The notes under the pieces are model-generated. The model worked only from the letters and a program-made list of their open reading frames with translations. It did not search any database and was not told where the DNA came from. Shown piece after piece: positions 37,510 through 51,135 of a stretch of 64,000 nt of DNA. The stretch covers positions 480,603-544,602 of the forward strand of contig VXAY01000172.1 of NCBI GenBank assembly GCA_013399855.1, in the 5' to 3' direction. A program made the translations under genes and the position numbers. Origin of the DNA: Oxyruncus cristatus (taxonomy: Eukaryota; Chordata; Aves; Passeriformes; Cotingidae). Numbering within the stretch: position 1 is the stretch's first letter; every line of letters starts with the position of its first letter.

Positions 37510-39700
37510 CTGTTCCATCAGAGCAGGGAAGAAAAATGTTTACAATATGCAAACTTAGAGGGACAAAAAAAAAAGGGAGGGCTTTGAAATATCAGTCCTT
37601 TGGGATGAAAAGTTTCAAAGGGGAAGGTAAGTCAAAGGTTACTAATGGGATGTCTGCAACACCTGCTTTCAGTGGAGGTTTCATAAACAAGCTTTACTTC
37701 TCAAGAACAGCTTGGCCTAGACAAAAATACCGGCTAAAATATCTGTGGCTAGCTTGAGCAGCCTGGTACCTATGAACAGAAAGGTCAGGTTTGTTACGTC
37801 CTAGCATGGCCTCTCACCCTGCTTTTATTGATAAAATGAGATTGCCTTGGTGGCCAAAATTGCTTTTCACATCTTAAAGCGGAAGGCACTAGCAACGTGG
37901 CATGCTCAGCCTCTGCAGGCAAGGAGGAAGAGGAAGGTGGTACTCAGCCTCACCTCTGTACAAAGCCCTGCTCTCTGAAGAAGAGCAGAACTGCTGCACA
38001 TGGGAGCGAATTTCTCAAACTTCAGAAGTTTCCCAGCTCAGCTAAATGTTTCTCATGAGGCACTCTCGGTAACCGCGAGCAAGTTTCATAACTGTCATAA
38101 CAACTCTGAGACCTCCAGTACTAATTCTCCCCTGAAACAACTAAAGATAAATTCTAAGATTTTGACATTGAGAAACAGGCAAGAGAGGTGAAATCCTACA
38201 AATTATTCACCAGATCACCACCGAACCTTAACACTTAGCCTTTAGAAACATCTTTTACTGAAAGAACATTCCTGAAATTGAAAAGCAATACCTAACTCAC
38301 ACAGGCAGTGACCCAGGAATAGGCTTGTGTAAAATGCTTGTCATACAGCAGAGAGATTCTCTAGCAAAATTGGCATCCATGACCCCAGAGACAACTTCAG
38401 GGCTCTCCCTGAGACATCATCCTTGTTGTCCAGAAAAGAAGTGTGGGAGTTTCTACAAAAGCTCAAAAAATTTCCATTTTAATACAGAAGGAAAGAGAAA
38501 GCAGTGTGATAGATAAGGCCACAAACTGGCACTTGGGTCTGAGTATACACAAAAACTATACCCCTAAAACTTTCTATTTTTTTTTTGTAACAGAGCTAAT
38601 TAAGATTACATGAAGTTGGTATTGAAACAGCAAAAAGGATGACATTTCCCCTACAGTAAAATATTGTCAAATGTTATCTTCTCTCCTGTTATTACCATAT
38701 ATAAATTCTGATCCATAGCAACCAACACAACTACTTCAGCAGAAACTGTGTTATTAACCATTACCAAATCAAGTTCATTTTAGCACTTGGTATTTATCAC
38801 CAATGGTGAAAAGTAAAAGGCCTGGGATGATGAATAAGGTGGTGGGCACTACAGTGGATATAGGCACAGATAGAATACTGGGAAGTTTTAGAGAAAATAG
38901 TTTCTAGGCTTTACTGTACTTTACATTTTGTGGAACGTGTGTTTGCCATTGGTTGATAGAAAATCAAATCTGTTGGGATCTGATTCCTTCAGTTCAATTT
39001 CATTTTTTAAACTGATAATCTGCATTTCTATTTCTCCAGAGAATTGCTAAAACCATTATTTGCCTCACACACCATGGCTGAGCAGCAGGGTCATACCCAC
39101 TTGTAGAGGACACAGATGCAGCTTTTAAGAGAAATACCTAATGTATTTCTACACCTGCATTTATTCAGATAGAAATTTTTTTCCTCAGTAACCTTTTGTA
39201 AGCTATAGCTGTCCAAAAAAAGAGATCAAGTACACTAATCTGGATACATCTTTGTGGCGATGATGATTCAGTGCATTATTTCTCATCTGGGTTGTGTCTG
39301 GCCAGCTTGGAGCATAGGCAGAATACAGAATACCTCAGACATTTGTCTGAAGAATTTAATATCATCACTTAATATCAGTCATGAAGAATTTAATATCTTT
39401 AAAATGTCAGACAGTGGAAGCTTTTAATGCAGTTTAGATATGGGAGAAACCATTTGTTTCACATGAAAATATAGAGCAAAGTAAAGACAGAGAGTGCATT
39501 CAGCATGTCTTACAAATATAATCTAAGTTTGTTTAGAAATATACGAGAAGCTGAGAAATGTCTTCAATAAGCTGTTTTCATTTTTCTTTCTTGCAGATAT
39601 GCAACTCTAGAACTTCATCTGGAGAGCTATAAGAGGGTTTAGATACATGTACACATATGACCCTGCTTCTTATTTCACAGAAGTTTTCCCTCCCATAAAT
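37510..39700. other. noncoding stretch
   Basis: No gene is recognised. The segment 37860-38090 is a little richer in G and C. A direct repeat of gaagaatttaatatc occurs at about 39350 and 39384. A strong acceptor-like string (ttttctttcttgcag) ends at about 39597, but only 14 codons stay open after it. Confidence 0.55.
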
Positions 39701-39768
39701 TCACTGACCTTTCAATGCATTCACTGGAGCTATTGCCTTTTACACTGGACTGAGATCAGAATAGGGCC
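39701..39768. repeat. fragment of an ancient amniote palindromic repeat
   Basis: tcaatgcattcactggagc, ttttacactggactgagatc and agaatagggcc follow the order of a reptile-wide repeat arm remembered as 'ttcaatggagctac..ttacac..ctgagatcagaatctggcc'. It is probably the opposite arm of the type of element glimpsed at 12886. No family name is claimed. Confidence 0.4.
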
Positions 39769-41631
39769 TTTTGTAAATGGTATGTCAAGAAACATGTTTA
39801 AGTCAAACGTAAGCCTTTAAAGTAAAGGTTCTGCTTTTGGTTTACATAATGATATGCTATGGAAAATAGCTTTCCTATTTTATATTCTTTCCGTTTTTCT
39901 CATACCACCCATGACTCTTCATGTACTACTTTAGATCTTTTCTTCTTGCTGTTCACAGTAGAAACCACATTTCACTTGTGCACTTAAAACAGCATATCAA
40001 TGTGTTCAAACTTCCTGCTTTTTGACTGGAAAAGCATTCAGAATTTCTGATGGGACTTTCAGTTGGCCAGATGGCTGAACAGCTCACATTAACTTCTGTA
40101 GAGTGATAAGAGGAAATACGGAACAGCCATCACTGGATCCACCTGTGTCTGCTCAGCAGGACTCTCAGCATAAGAAATCATGATTTTTTAGCCCAAGTTG
40201 TTCCAGGGAATTCAGGTACCAATGTATGGGTGTTAAATCAGATGCCCACATCGCCAACTGATACCATTCCATTCACTGTGTAATAAACAGACGAATTCAA
40301 AAAAAGAGATGTTTGGTCGCCAGTTCAACTTCACAGGAGTGGAAGCACAAATAATTAGAGTCTCAGTGTGATGCTGGATATCTATCATTTGGGTCTTCTT
40401 CAAGCCTTCAGGATTTAATCTACCATGCATAACAGAAACGCTGACATATCACTAGTTTTGTGTACAACTGCTCAGAACTAAAAATTACTGCTTGATCAGT
40501 CAAGAGCATTCAGCATCTAAGCAATATTTATCTATATCAGTTCTTTCAGTAACCTGCTCCTCCAGGACTGGATTTTTGTATCAAGTCACTCTGTAAGGTT
40601 GGCCTCTGGAAAGGGGCTTAGCAGAGAAACACAAATATGTGGTAGTGGAAGCCCACCTCCCTTAGGGCAAAAATCTCAGCTAAAGCACCTTGGCAGCATA
40701 TTAATAGCTATAAAAGACTCTTTCTTTGCTGACCACAAATATGCTGTGGTCAACAAGAGGTCTACTCACTGTTTTGTTAAAAACAGTGATGATTTATTTT
40801 CCTTCAGCCATGTGTGAAACTAGTCACCACATCGTGAATAATAATATCCTCTTAGTCTCAATGGAGCTCTTTTTATCCAGAAAGATCCACAAAGCATTTA
40901 ACTAAATACTTGATATAGCAATCTACTGGCTGATCACTAAAATATAGCTGCATCTGGGATGGAACAGTGCAGCTATATAACAATGCACGGCAGCAGAAGG
41001 AGACAAAGAGTAGAAAAAATCCATTAAAAACCAAAGCAAGAACTGGACTAAAATATTACTGCCTCAATTAGGCATGAGTGTTTAGCGGAGCTAAAATTGT
41101 AATTTTGAAGAGTGCCCTGGAATCTCTATGCCTACAAGAAAACAGGAGTTTATACAGTTCCTTGAGAGGATGAACTCCAACTGCACAGTGCCCTCTACTG
41201 TGAAATGAAATCTGTAGAGGCTCAGAGGGGAGAAAATTGTGTATTAAGACACTTGGCCTGCTTAGTTTCTGCAGCACTGTCCTGAGGTGGTAAAATCTGA
41301 GGAGAACAAAATGCAAGTGGTAGAGGCTCAGCCTGGGCATGCACGATCAAGCTGGAGTAGTCAGCCGTATGCAGAATACCTTGGTATCTGCTAAGCCAGC
41401 TCCCCATAACTCTTTCCAAAAAGGCAAACGAGATGAGCAGAGGAAAATTTAATGATTAAGTGCCTTTCAAACCCCTGCTGTTCTAGTGGTTTTGATGTTG
41501 AGTTAGTGTTATCCATCTCAATATTTAGATGTTTTGATTCATCTCAACAATACAGGCAAAATTACAGAAATGTATTTTTTGTAACACCTTCGAGTTGCAA
41601 ACAATGCCCATTTGGGTAGATCTTCCTATGT
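39769..41631. other. AT-rich noncoding stretch
   Basis: No gene, element or notable repeat is recognised. Frames are below 91 codons. Confidence 0.55.
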
Positions 41632-41742
41632 TAAAAAAACAAAACAAAACAAAACAACAACAACAAAAACCACCCCAAAACAAACAAAAAAACACCCAAA
41701 GCATCACTTTAGGGAAAAAAAATAATAAAAAAAAAACCTAAC
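41632..41742 (+). repeat. A-rich low-complexity tract (CAAAA, CAA, CAAA units)
   Basis: About 110 bases are dominated by A with C spacers: aaaac units, then caacaacaac, then mixed C/A, ending in a run of A with aataat. The small interruption gcatcactttaggg splits it into two halves. It is of simple-sequence origin, and a poly-A-tailed retrocopy body is not visible upstream. Confidence 0.8.
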
Positions 41743-42128
41743 CAACACATTTTGTCCCTGATGCCACAACACATTCATGCTACAATTGTAGAAGTCCAGT
41801 TATATTTCTGATATTTAAAATAGCTCGTATTGCACTAGGGCATGTTATTTTGCTCTTCTAAAGCATTCTAATATGTTCTACTGAGTAAAGTATATAGCAA
41901 CTTAGAACTCATGGGGTTTCCAGTACAGCACATGAAGAGACCCAGGAAGGTTTAAGTACAGGAAACATCTCAGATGACCAAAAGAAAGAAAAGTTATTTC
42001 AGTAGCAAAGGGCAGATCCTGTGACAAATCACACCTCTATTCAGGAGGCTCATTTGAGCCCTACAGTGGTTTCTTTCCTCTCACTCCTGTGGTAAACCCT
42101 GCCAGTAGGTTTTATTTCCCCTACCCCC

Positions 42129-42178
42129 AAAACACACACACACAGACACACATACAAACACACACACTCACACACACT
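42129..42178. repeat. interrupted (CA)n microsatellite
   Basis: About 50 bases of CA with G, T and AA interruptions (for example cacagacacacatac). Interruptions suggest an old, less mutable repeat than the pure GT run at 24518. The Cys/Val-rich minus-strand frame over it is an artefact. Confidence 0.9.
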
Positions 42179-45100
42179 CCACCTCAAGAGCTGGGAGATC
42201 TCAAGAGGTTTGCAGCCAGTGTAATGTTTTTCCTTACTGCCTTCTAGCAACCTGAAGGAAACAAACTCTTCAGGGAGTTTGCTTCATAAAAAAACTGCCT
42301 TTAGCTCCATCATAAGGCACATTTATTTAACCCTTTTATTCTCCAAAGTAAATATAAAACAAGTATGTGAACGCCCATTCATTCCAGAAGAGACATCCAC
42401 ATGAGCACAGACAGGACAAAGCTTTGGTGGAGAACACCAGTGCTTACTGTCCTTCAGAAAATATTCAGACTGGACAGTGGAGAGTGTGACATAAAAACCT
42501 GTAGAGAGCAAAAATAATTTTCTGAAGAAAACTCATGGAAAAGACCCAGAGTTCAAAAAACCAGAGACCCTCTGTTCAAAAAACCTCTCCTGACCAGATG
42601 GGGGACAAATTGCTTGCACGTAGCTCTGTGTGGTCCTTTGGTAGTTTTAAATAATGCCAGGCCGAGCAAACCACTTGTTGGCCATCGGTTGCCAGGAGAC
42701 TCCTGAGCCACACTTTATATGCTGCTAACTAAAGGAGATGCATAAGTTGCAGTTCAGCCCTAAAATATAGCTTTGTACATATCCTTGGGTGTGCATCATG
42801 GGTTTCCAAGCAAATATCATCACTTTAAAATTGTTTATCAACAGAACTCAAGCTAAAAAAGTAAAATGAATCAAAGCAAGTTTAAAAAAAAAAAATCTGG
42901 AAAGTTGTAAGGAATAATATGGAAACACCCTTGTTTTCTGAGTTGCCAAGTTTTCCTGTGAGAGTCTGAAGAGAATTACAAGATTTATATACTCTGTAAA
43001 CTTCAAGGAGTGGTCTTAGTGATGTAATCATATCTGGTGGCAGCAATTTTGCTGGAGATCGGATATACATCCATGGAGATGGTAAACAGTTTCAGTCCTG
43101 AAAGTCACCTGTTGCACTCCCTCTCCAATGCACATGCACACAGTTCTGCTGCTGTCTGTATGAAAAATGTTTAAAATCACTCTTCTCTATCCCCTCCACA
43201 TTCTCCCCCTTTTTTTTTCTGACATATCTTTGGAAAGTCTTTGTGGTCTGGCAGGGAAATACAGAGCTGGGGTAGTGCAGAGAGAGAGGGAAATTTGTAT
43301 ATGCTCTGTATATAAATAATCCAAAAAGGTCAGATTTCAGCTTGCCTTACCTTGACAGGAACAATGTTTTGTATTTCCTGCTTTTTGAGAAATCAGACCT
43401 CCTTTAACATGCTCAACCAACATCACTTTTGAAATTCTAGATTGTACTTGAGTTTTATATGTAAAATTCCTGTCAGAAATATAAAATCACTTCTTTACTG
43501 TATTTGAAAAAAAAACCAAAAACACAGATAACCTCTTATGTTACTATCTGCTGACCAACTGATTTCCTTTAATTTTCTACTAGCAAGGAAAAAGAGAAGG
43601 CTGAAAAAAAACATAGATGATTTATACTTTAGAAAGGCTTTGAAATAAAGCAAACATTTGCTGTCTTCAATAATATTTTTTTCACTGCTGCTAGCATAGC
43701 CCAATAAGCACAATAGCAGTGGAGTTTTTGGATAAGTAAAGAGCCTTTTTTAACACAGAAGAGAAAAACAACTTGTTTACACTTTAGCAGCTGCTTAAAG
43801 ATAACAAATGAAGCTTAAAAAGGCACACACTAACATCAACACAAGATGTTCCACAGGCTTTAAAAAACAAAAAAATCAGAGCTCCGTTAGCTTAGACACT
43901 GATATTAGATTAAAAAGAAAAACAGTGTTTTCCTCTTGCGTTTCTGGACACAGACATTGTTTGCTGAAGAATGTAAAACTCAATCCCCCAGGGAATGCCA
44001 GAGGCTTTTTGGCAGGCTCTCTGAAACTCAAGTTGACTCTTTTCTATAATAACTAACATCAGAAAGAAAAGGGGAAGAAAAAGGAAGAAAAGGAGGAGAA
44101 AGAGACATAATTACTTTCAATGTTTACATGGCTCTGGCTTCTTGAATCTGAAAAGTATCAGACTGCAAAGGCTGGACTTAATCTCACTTTAGGCAATTGA
44201 CAGGTGGACTTCAACTACTTCTAATTATTCAGAGTTGGCAGTTAGTTAACTCTTTCTAGAACAGCAAGGGGAAAGAATACTCAAGTTTATAAGGAAGAAA
44301 CTATGCTTTCTCATATGTGTACTTGTTCAAGCTCTGTGCCATCTAACAATATCAGTGTTGTGCTTAAAAAGACCAGTTAACCAGCCTAACACCAGGGTGG
44401 GCATGCATTTTACTGTGGACATCGCACCAAACACTGTTTAACAAATGTTCTCCACTCAAGATGAACAGATGGAAGAAAAATTACTCTAGGCATAAATTTT
44501 ATGGATGCTTAGCAATAAGAGTGCTCAGGCTCAAGAGGATAGAGGTTGCTTTAAAACTCACTTGCTTGGGCATGCAAAACAAGGCTCTCTTCACCCTAGA
44601 GGAACAAGAGACTAGCAATGCTACTACCACATTTTTGGGGCATACATAGCCTTGTAGGTAATTTTTTAAATATCTTCTACTGAAGGAAATTCCATATCAG
44701 TGTTAAAGAAGATTAACAAATAAAAAAGGCTCTGATAGCTCTACCCTTCCCATACTTCTATTTCATGTTTAAAACTTTAAAAGTGTAATTAGTTTTCTCT
44801 GAGTCAGATATGATCCAGTGAATGGGAATTGATCTAAACTGTCCTGCTGTAATGACATTAGCAAAAAGTTTCGTTCACTTGTGATAACTTCCTGATAAAT
44901 AGATGGGTTTACCATATAATATTAACAACTGATAATATGCATCAAGTCAAAACAAAGGTCTTAGAAACAGGCATGTAAGCGTGTTAGTTCACCTTATTTT
45001 GTATACATGCTTTACAATACTAATATCTGACTTTATTTGATTTCTTCAGGCTGTGGTCAAGTGATTCTTTTGACTCGCAATCGTGACCTAAAGCAGAGTT

Positions 45101-45554
45101 TTTGGGATTATATTTGAGAAGTTTAAAGCAACCCTAGCAAGGATGTTGTTCAGCAATATTGTCCAACTAGCTAGCCAATCACTAGCTAGATTATGCAGTA
45201 AGAATACCCACAGGACATAATTAAAGCAAAAAATACAACAGCTCTCCATGCACAGAATGAATATCTGAAGTGCTTCTCGGAGAATGTAAAAATTTTAAAA
45301 AATCAGAGCAATTTTTCAACAAAGGAGGTAAGAAACTGGTAAGAAACCTGCAATAGATAGTTTGCTGAAGGGCAGCTTAGAGAAACATTAAATCCAGCTG
45401 CAACAGAAGCTTTTTTTTTTTAAGACAGTGTGATTATTCTTCCAGAATGACCAATTCTTGAGACATTTTGCAAAAGAAAGATAAAAATGAAAAAAAAAAT
45501 CCCCAAAACATCAAAAAAAAGTTGTTTGATTTGCATTTATTAGACTACTCTGAA
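42179..45554. other. AT-rich noncoding stretch
   Basis: No gene is recognised. It includes a direct repeat of gttcaaaaaacc at about 42552 and 42574 and a purine-rich patch at 44061-44107 (agaaagaaaaggggaag and similar). Frames are below 83 codons. Confidence 0.55.
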
Positions 45555-45620
45555 GTATATAATTATATATTGCCCAGAATATATAATGATATAATCTATC
45601 ATGATAATATATGAATAAAA
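45555..45620. repeat. AT-rich, partly palindromic tract
   Basis: Recurring tatata, aattatatat, atataatgat and ataatatat words make up almost the entire 66 bases, with a single cccag interruption. Imperfect hairpins are possible. No element ends are recognisable. Confidence 0.6.
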
Positions 45621-47751
45621 AGAGAAACAAATATATTTTCTGAAAAGCCATACCAATCTTCCTTTTGAACTGTCATAGGGGTCCTAGTTGACAGTTTAGC
45701 ATCATCTTCTAGCAAAGACAATACAGCATAGACAGGCAACTCAGATAGCAAGAGCACATTAGTAATCTATAGGAAGAAAGAAAAAAAATATTTCTCAGAT
45801 TCTGAGATTACATGCCTATCAGTAAAGGTTACTGCACTGGGGATTCATATATTTATCAGTTAATCTGTCCTAAAGCCATGGAAGGTAATTAATGAAAAAG
45901 ATAGCCAGGCATGGCTTCAGGCAGTAATTCTATATTACTCTAAATCTCTGCATGAACAAACCTGTGAACCAAAGAGGAAATGCATACTGTACAAGGACAC
46001 TTGTGTTCTGAAATGTGATCCCCCGTGGAGTTTTCAGATGAAGCACTTTTCCAGTGATTAACTCAGTACATTTGAATTTCATTATTTAATGTTTTAGGTG
46101 ACTGGTTATTTGTAGTGCACTGAGAGGAAAACAAGTTTTCCATGAATAAATCAAAGGCAGATAACAACTAAGCCATCTCAGGTCACTCAAATCCTCATTG
46201 TTCCTTGCTGAGCTAGTAGGACATTCAGTGTGTGCTCTTATGTTTTCGGGGGTTTTTTGTTATAATTATGCCATCTTTTTCTTACATTCTGGGGGCAAAA
46301 GATCCACGTTAAGATATATAGAATTTATTTTCCATACTGGTATATCCTGTCCCAGAGGGTTCATTAAGAATCAGCAGAGAGAGGCATTTGGGCTTATCAG
46401 AATTTTTCAACATGTTCTGAAAATGCCCTGGTTACACCAGCTTTTACAGCAGTACTGCAATCTTCTGCTCCAGAGCCCTGCATGCTGAGTGCAGCCAGGC
46501 AACTGAGCTCTCATCAATTTTATAAAAGATATGAGCCCTCAGATCTGCCTCACAGGTGAGGCAAGGAATATGGTTGGCACACACTTCTCCAGGACTCCGA
46601 GAGGGGCAAAGTGCTATTTATCTCTGTGCCAATCAATTACTAAGCAAGAGTCAACTATGATAATCTGAGGTGTTCATCAAATTAAAAGATCTCTGCAGGG
46701 AAACCCACTGGAAGTGTACATTTCTTTGCCAAGAAATGATTCTTCCTGCCATACTTCTGGGGAAACAAAATGCCAGTGACTGAATAATGAGACTGGAAAT
46801 CCAGCAAAGAAATTCAGGTAACGGTTAGATTAAAAGAGCAAATTTCAGAGCTTTAAAATATCCCTTTACTGCACTGGAAGTCTCCCAGCTAAATTTACTG
46901 GGCCCTAGATTTGGTGGGATACAATCCATAAGAATGTCATTTTACTCTCTATCAGAATGTGGTACTTTTAAGTCTGTTTATATTCTTTCAGTTCAATAGT
47001 ACTTTCATGGGCTGCCTTTCTCTCTTAGAGATCAAAGACAGAATTCAAACTGCACTGACAAACTCAATTCTGGATTACAGATGGATATGAAATGGTGTTT
47101 CTGTACCATGAATCTTTTTCAACTTTCGAGCAAAAACTTTTCCTCTTCTCTGTTGGGATGAAAACAGGGTCTTCAAAAGTTTTATGTAAAAGAGAAAAAC
47201 TCAGGGGAGACCCATGCAGTCCAAGTTAAAAGCTTGGTGGTCAGTGCTCTCATCTGTCTGATTTGGGCTAAACACTTGACCAAGTTTCCCTCAGCCAAGG
47301 TAACATTGGTGAATAAAGGACTAATGAAATCTCTGTCAACAGAAATTGTGTCCTGGAGCAGAAAAGTTCTGGTAGAAGCCTAATCAAAATCAGCAAATTT
47401 ATATAAAAATTTTAATGAAGGAAAAATTTAATCAGGCGAGTCCAGTTTTCATTCCCTTCACCAGAAGCAAAACAAACATTGACCACAGATGATGAGACAC
47501 TTAAAACCAAAATAAAACCAAGATTATCCCATTCAAACCCAGAAAGGCATCAGCTACATGCATTTATGCCACTAGTTCTGACATTCTGATATGCAATAAC
47601 CTTGGCTTCCTAAATTAATAGGTTAACAGGAAGCAATGGTTATATTTTCTAATATTATAAATATAGATTGTCTGATTTGGGGGGTGATTTTTTCAAAGCA
47701 TTATCAACTTAGCTAAGGGTTTCCGAAGTTTGGCACTTAATACACTTCATG
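45621..47751. other. AT-rich noncoding stretch
   Basis: No gene or element is recognised. Frames are below 97 codons. Confidence 0.55.
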
Positions 47752-47775
47752 CACAAACAAACAAACAAACAAAAA
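47752..47775. repeat. (ACAA)n microsatellite
   Basis: About five perfect ACAA/CAAA units. Confidence 0.9.
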
Positions 47776-49131
47776 TCTGGTCTTCTAACCTTAGCTCCCC
47801 AGAAGATCAGGACTGGAGGAACACCTCTGCCCTACAGAAAGCCCTTACCTAAGTTTTGCCACCACTATATTAATGCAGCACAACAGAAATGCCTTTGTAG
47901 GATACTGGTACCCAAGCAAATGAAGGTGAGGCACCTCTAGATGACAAGGCCCTCAGAAGAGCCACATCTGTGTTTAATAAGGTGGTACACAGCGATGTGT
48001 TTATACTCTGCACTGCCAATATTATTTCAGGTGACTTGAGAAATAGCCCTATACAAGGGTGCACGCAAGCGATCCTGGCACCCGTGTGGAGCCAAGAGGA
48101 AGCGTATGCAGAGCAGCGTGTGGCAGAGCTGTGCCAAAGCCAGGAGTTCAGGAGGCCTTCCGAATGGAGGTTGCTCATTGTGTTAACAGTGGATTGGGAA
48201 TGCTTGTTCCGTCTATGTTATATTGAGAGTTGACATCAGCCATGTCATGGTGACTTTCAATTGGTAAGAGATATATTTAGGGCATTGAAACCTTTGAGGA
48301 GCTCTGAAAGTTACATCTATTTCATTTTTTTAACATTAATTTAGACACCGTATGGGCAACAAGAGTTCTGTTTTTTTTTTAATTTAAAGTTATCATATGA
48401 CACCAGGAATCTAAGCCCTCTCTGACTTATTCCAGACATGGAATCACTAAGCAGAACCTTTTTTAATGTGCAAGTGATGACCAATATCGGTCTGTATCAG
48501 TCAAACCCTAAACAAGACTCATAATAATTTAAATAGAAAGTTCATTAAAAGTACTGCTACAATTTTAATAAAGGTATTGTTTTTTAATAGAAAAAGTTAA
48601 ATGCCAGAGTGTAACTATTGTGATGACTGTACAGTGTCCACATTATAAATGAAATACATGTGTTTTAGAACAAAAACTAGAACATGCTCCACATATTTCT
48701 TCAGTTGTTGCTTAACATATCTGGAATATATTAAAAAGTCATATTCAGTTATAAGTCAAACTCTGCACACATATCATGAAGTACACATTCTCTGTAAAGA
48801 GGACTAATGTGTTTTCAGGATCACTTTTTCAAAGGGACACAATCACAGTATGAGTGACACAGAACCCAGCACAGACACACCAAATTGCATGTTTAACTCC
48901 TACATTAGGTGAGAATTCCTCTCCTAAATTCAATTTTCTTGGCTGAGTTCTCATTCCAGACATTATCCTTAAGGAGTAAGGGTTGCTACCAGCACAGCTC
49001 GCATTTCCTATTCTGTTATGGCAGCTTTACTCAACCTGAGGTTGATGATGTAAAACTGGAATGACAAAATTTTTGTAAAATAATGACATTAGGACTCTCC
49101 CTTGTTCACAGGCAGTTCATTCATACCCTTC
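47776..49131. other. noncoding stretch with a small GC-richer patch
   Basis: At about 47990-48165 at least six CpGs occur (acagcga, gcacgca, agcgat, cccgtg, agcgta, agcgtg), and both strands are open (87 codons plus, 102 codons minus). Nothing in either translation is recognisable. A decayed retrocopy or degraded viral insertion was considered, but no motif supports it. The rest is AT-rich. Confidence 0.45.
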
Positions 49132-49175
49132 CAAGTCAATGACAGGGATTCCATTGATTTTAGCAGTGGCAAATT
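49132..49175. repeat. fragment of an ancient amniote palindromic repeat
   Basis: aagtcaatgacagggattcc followed by attgattttagcagtgg resembles the 'aagtcaatgg...cccattgacttcaatggg' centre of reptile-wide palindromic repeats. The two halves are still roughly complementary to each other. Tentative and from memory. Confidence 0.35.
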
Positions 49176-51135
49176 CCAATCCATATAGACCACAGATTTT
49201 GAGTCTATCTTTAGAATACATATATATTCTTGCAGTTAAATATTTCTCCATGAAACTTTGGAAAGCAGGCTGTATCAAACCACAGAAAAATATCTGTATC
49301 TAGGGAAATTTCTTCACTTAGATGCACAGAGAAACACAAAGACTGTAGGGATTTGCTTATTTGCATGTGGAGATGTTTGTCCTCAAATTCAAATCACAAA
49401 CAACATCTAAAAGGCAGTGAGATACCAATGTCATCAATCATACCTTGTTTATCTTTAGTGCATCCTGGGAACACAGATCAGCAACATGTTCCCCTTTGGG
49501 CTTTATTCAGCTTTCTCTGAAAAACAATGAAAGATGCTCAGTGGTGAGCTGAATTTGGACATATGATTTCTGAGGTGTAGCTTAGAAGTTTTTTTCTTAA
49601 GTAATTTGTATTGCAATAAAATCTCACTCTCACTGTATATACATCCAAGCTAAGAACACCTTCAGTGTTCAGTCCTGGAAGACTCCTTATACTTGATCAG
49701 AATAATCCACCTACTCCCAAGGTAGATGCAGTAGAGAATAATTCTCTTCTTTATCAAGAAGAAAGACTAAAATTGCTACAGTTTTTGGAAGTCTGGCATA
49801 AATATTTATTCATTCCTTTCAACAGTTTTATTACTTCCTTGCTATTTAATAGCAAGATTCTTTAACAACGAGAGCAAATATTAAAATGCTTTTGTAATAA
49901 CTGAAAACTTTAACATTAAGTTGGCAGAAACAATCCATTTTTAATAAGTCTGTCTTGGTAACCTTGTATTTTGACCCAAGGTGAAAGGTGAAGATTAAAT
50001 CTCTTCCACCTTTCTGAATGCAGCTGCTGTGCACACAGACTTTAATTGATGTGAGACTTAGCTTTGTAACCCAAGACCATCTCCCGCCTGCAGCACTGAA
50101 AACGTGCGATTCAAGGCTCAGTTACTGCTGATAGTGGGTCCCTCTCAGCTGATGGTGTGGACAGGAGAATAAAGTCTTTGTCACTATCTATTCTCCATCA
50201 GGGTGACTTTTTTCTTCTTCATAACTGCAGTATTTAGGTCAGGCCTATAATTGTGGCCTCTCAGCAAGAAATTACAGAAAGTAAAGCAAACTGAAAAAGG
50301 AGACAAACAACCCATGGGTGAGCAAAGTTGTGATGCTGGAGCAGAGATGCATCTGACATCGTGTCTGAATAGGCAACGTGTCAGAATTTTTGCAGAGAGA
50401 GGGATTTGGAGAGACATAATTCTTTTTTCTTTCAATTCTCTTTTGCACCTGAGTACAAAGATATTCCAGATCTGAAACAATTTTAACTTTTTCTCCCCAC
50501 GTACCTGTACATTAGGAGTGAAGTTGTTTTTCTTGCAATCATAGCAGCTTTAGTTAAGTCATTCTTTAGGCTATTTAACCATTGTCTCAACTGCTTGAAC
50601 AATTAGTACTCTGACTTCTGGCCTAGAAATCAGGAAATCTCTCTGAAATCAGGAACCAAATCAAGACACAATAACAGGAACTGACAAAACAGGTAAGACT
50701 GCTTGCACCTTTTCTAAACTTAAACTGCATCTACTGACATGCAACAGTATCTAAAAGCATTGGGAGCTAACCAAAACCATTTAAAAACTCTAACTTAAAT
50801 TCGAATAAACAAGAGAAGACTTGATGAACTGAGCTTTGCAGTCTTCTTAGAGACTTAAGATATTTCCCTGCATAAGGTCTAGTCACAAAGCAGCGTCTCT
50901 AACACATGGCAACCAAACACCATGCTGAGTTTAGATGGAGGACCAGTATGTCATATACACATTGGACTTACTACTTGAAAATGAAAAGAAATCGATTTTT
51001 TGATGTATACTGGCAATGATGAAAATTGTACAAAAATATTCCCACAATACCCCACTAACCTTTTATATATGGACTATAAACTTTATATGTATTATATATG
51101 CATGATATAAACAATCTGCACTGTTTGCACTTGAA
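49176..51135. other. AT-rich noncoding stretch
   Basis: No gene is recognised. A consensus-like donor (AAACAG|GTAAGA) sits at 50688-50698, but no convincing open exon precedes it. AT-rich words cluster at about 51060-51115. Confidence 0.5.

Noticed and set aside
39583..39640. Strong acceptor-like site (ttttctttcttgcag) as an exon start
   Set aside because: Only 14 codons stay open after it and no donor or poly-A signal pairs with it.
42050..42250. Minus frame rich in Cys-Val
   Set aside because: Artefact of the interrupted CA repeat.
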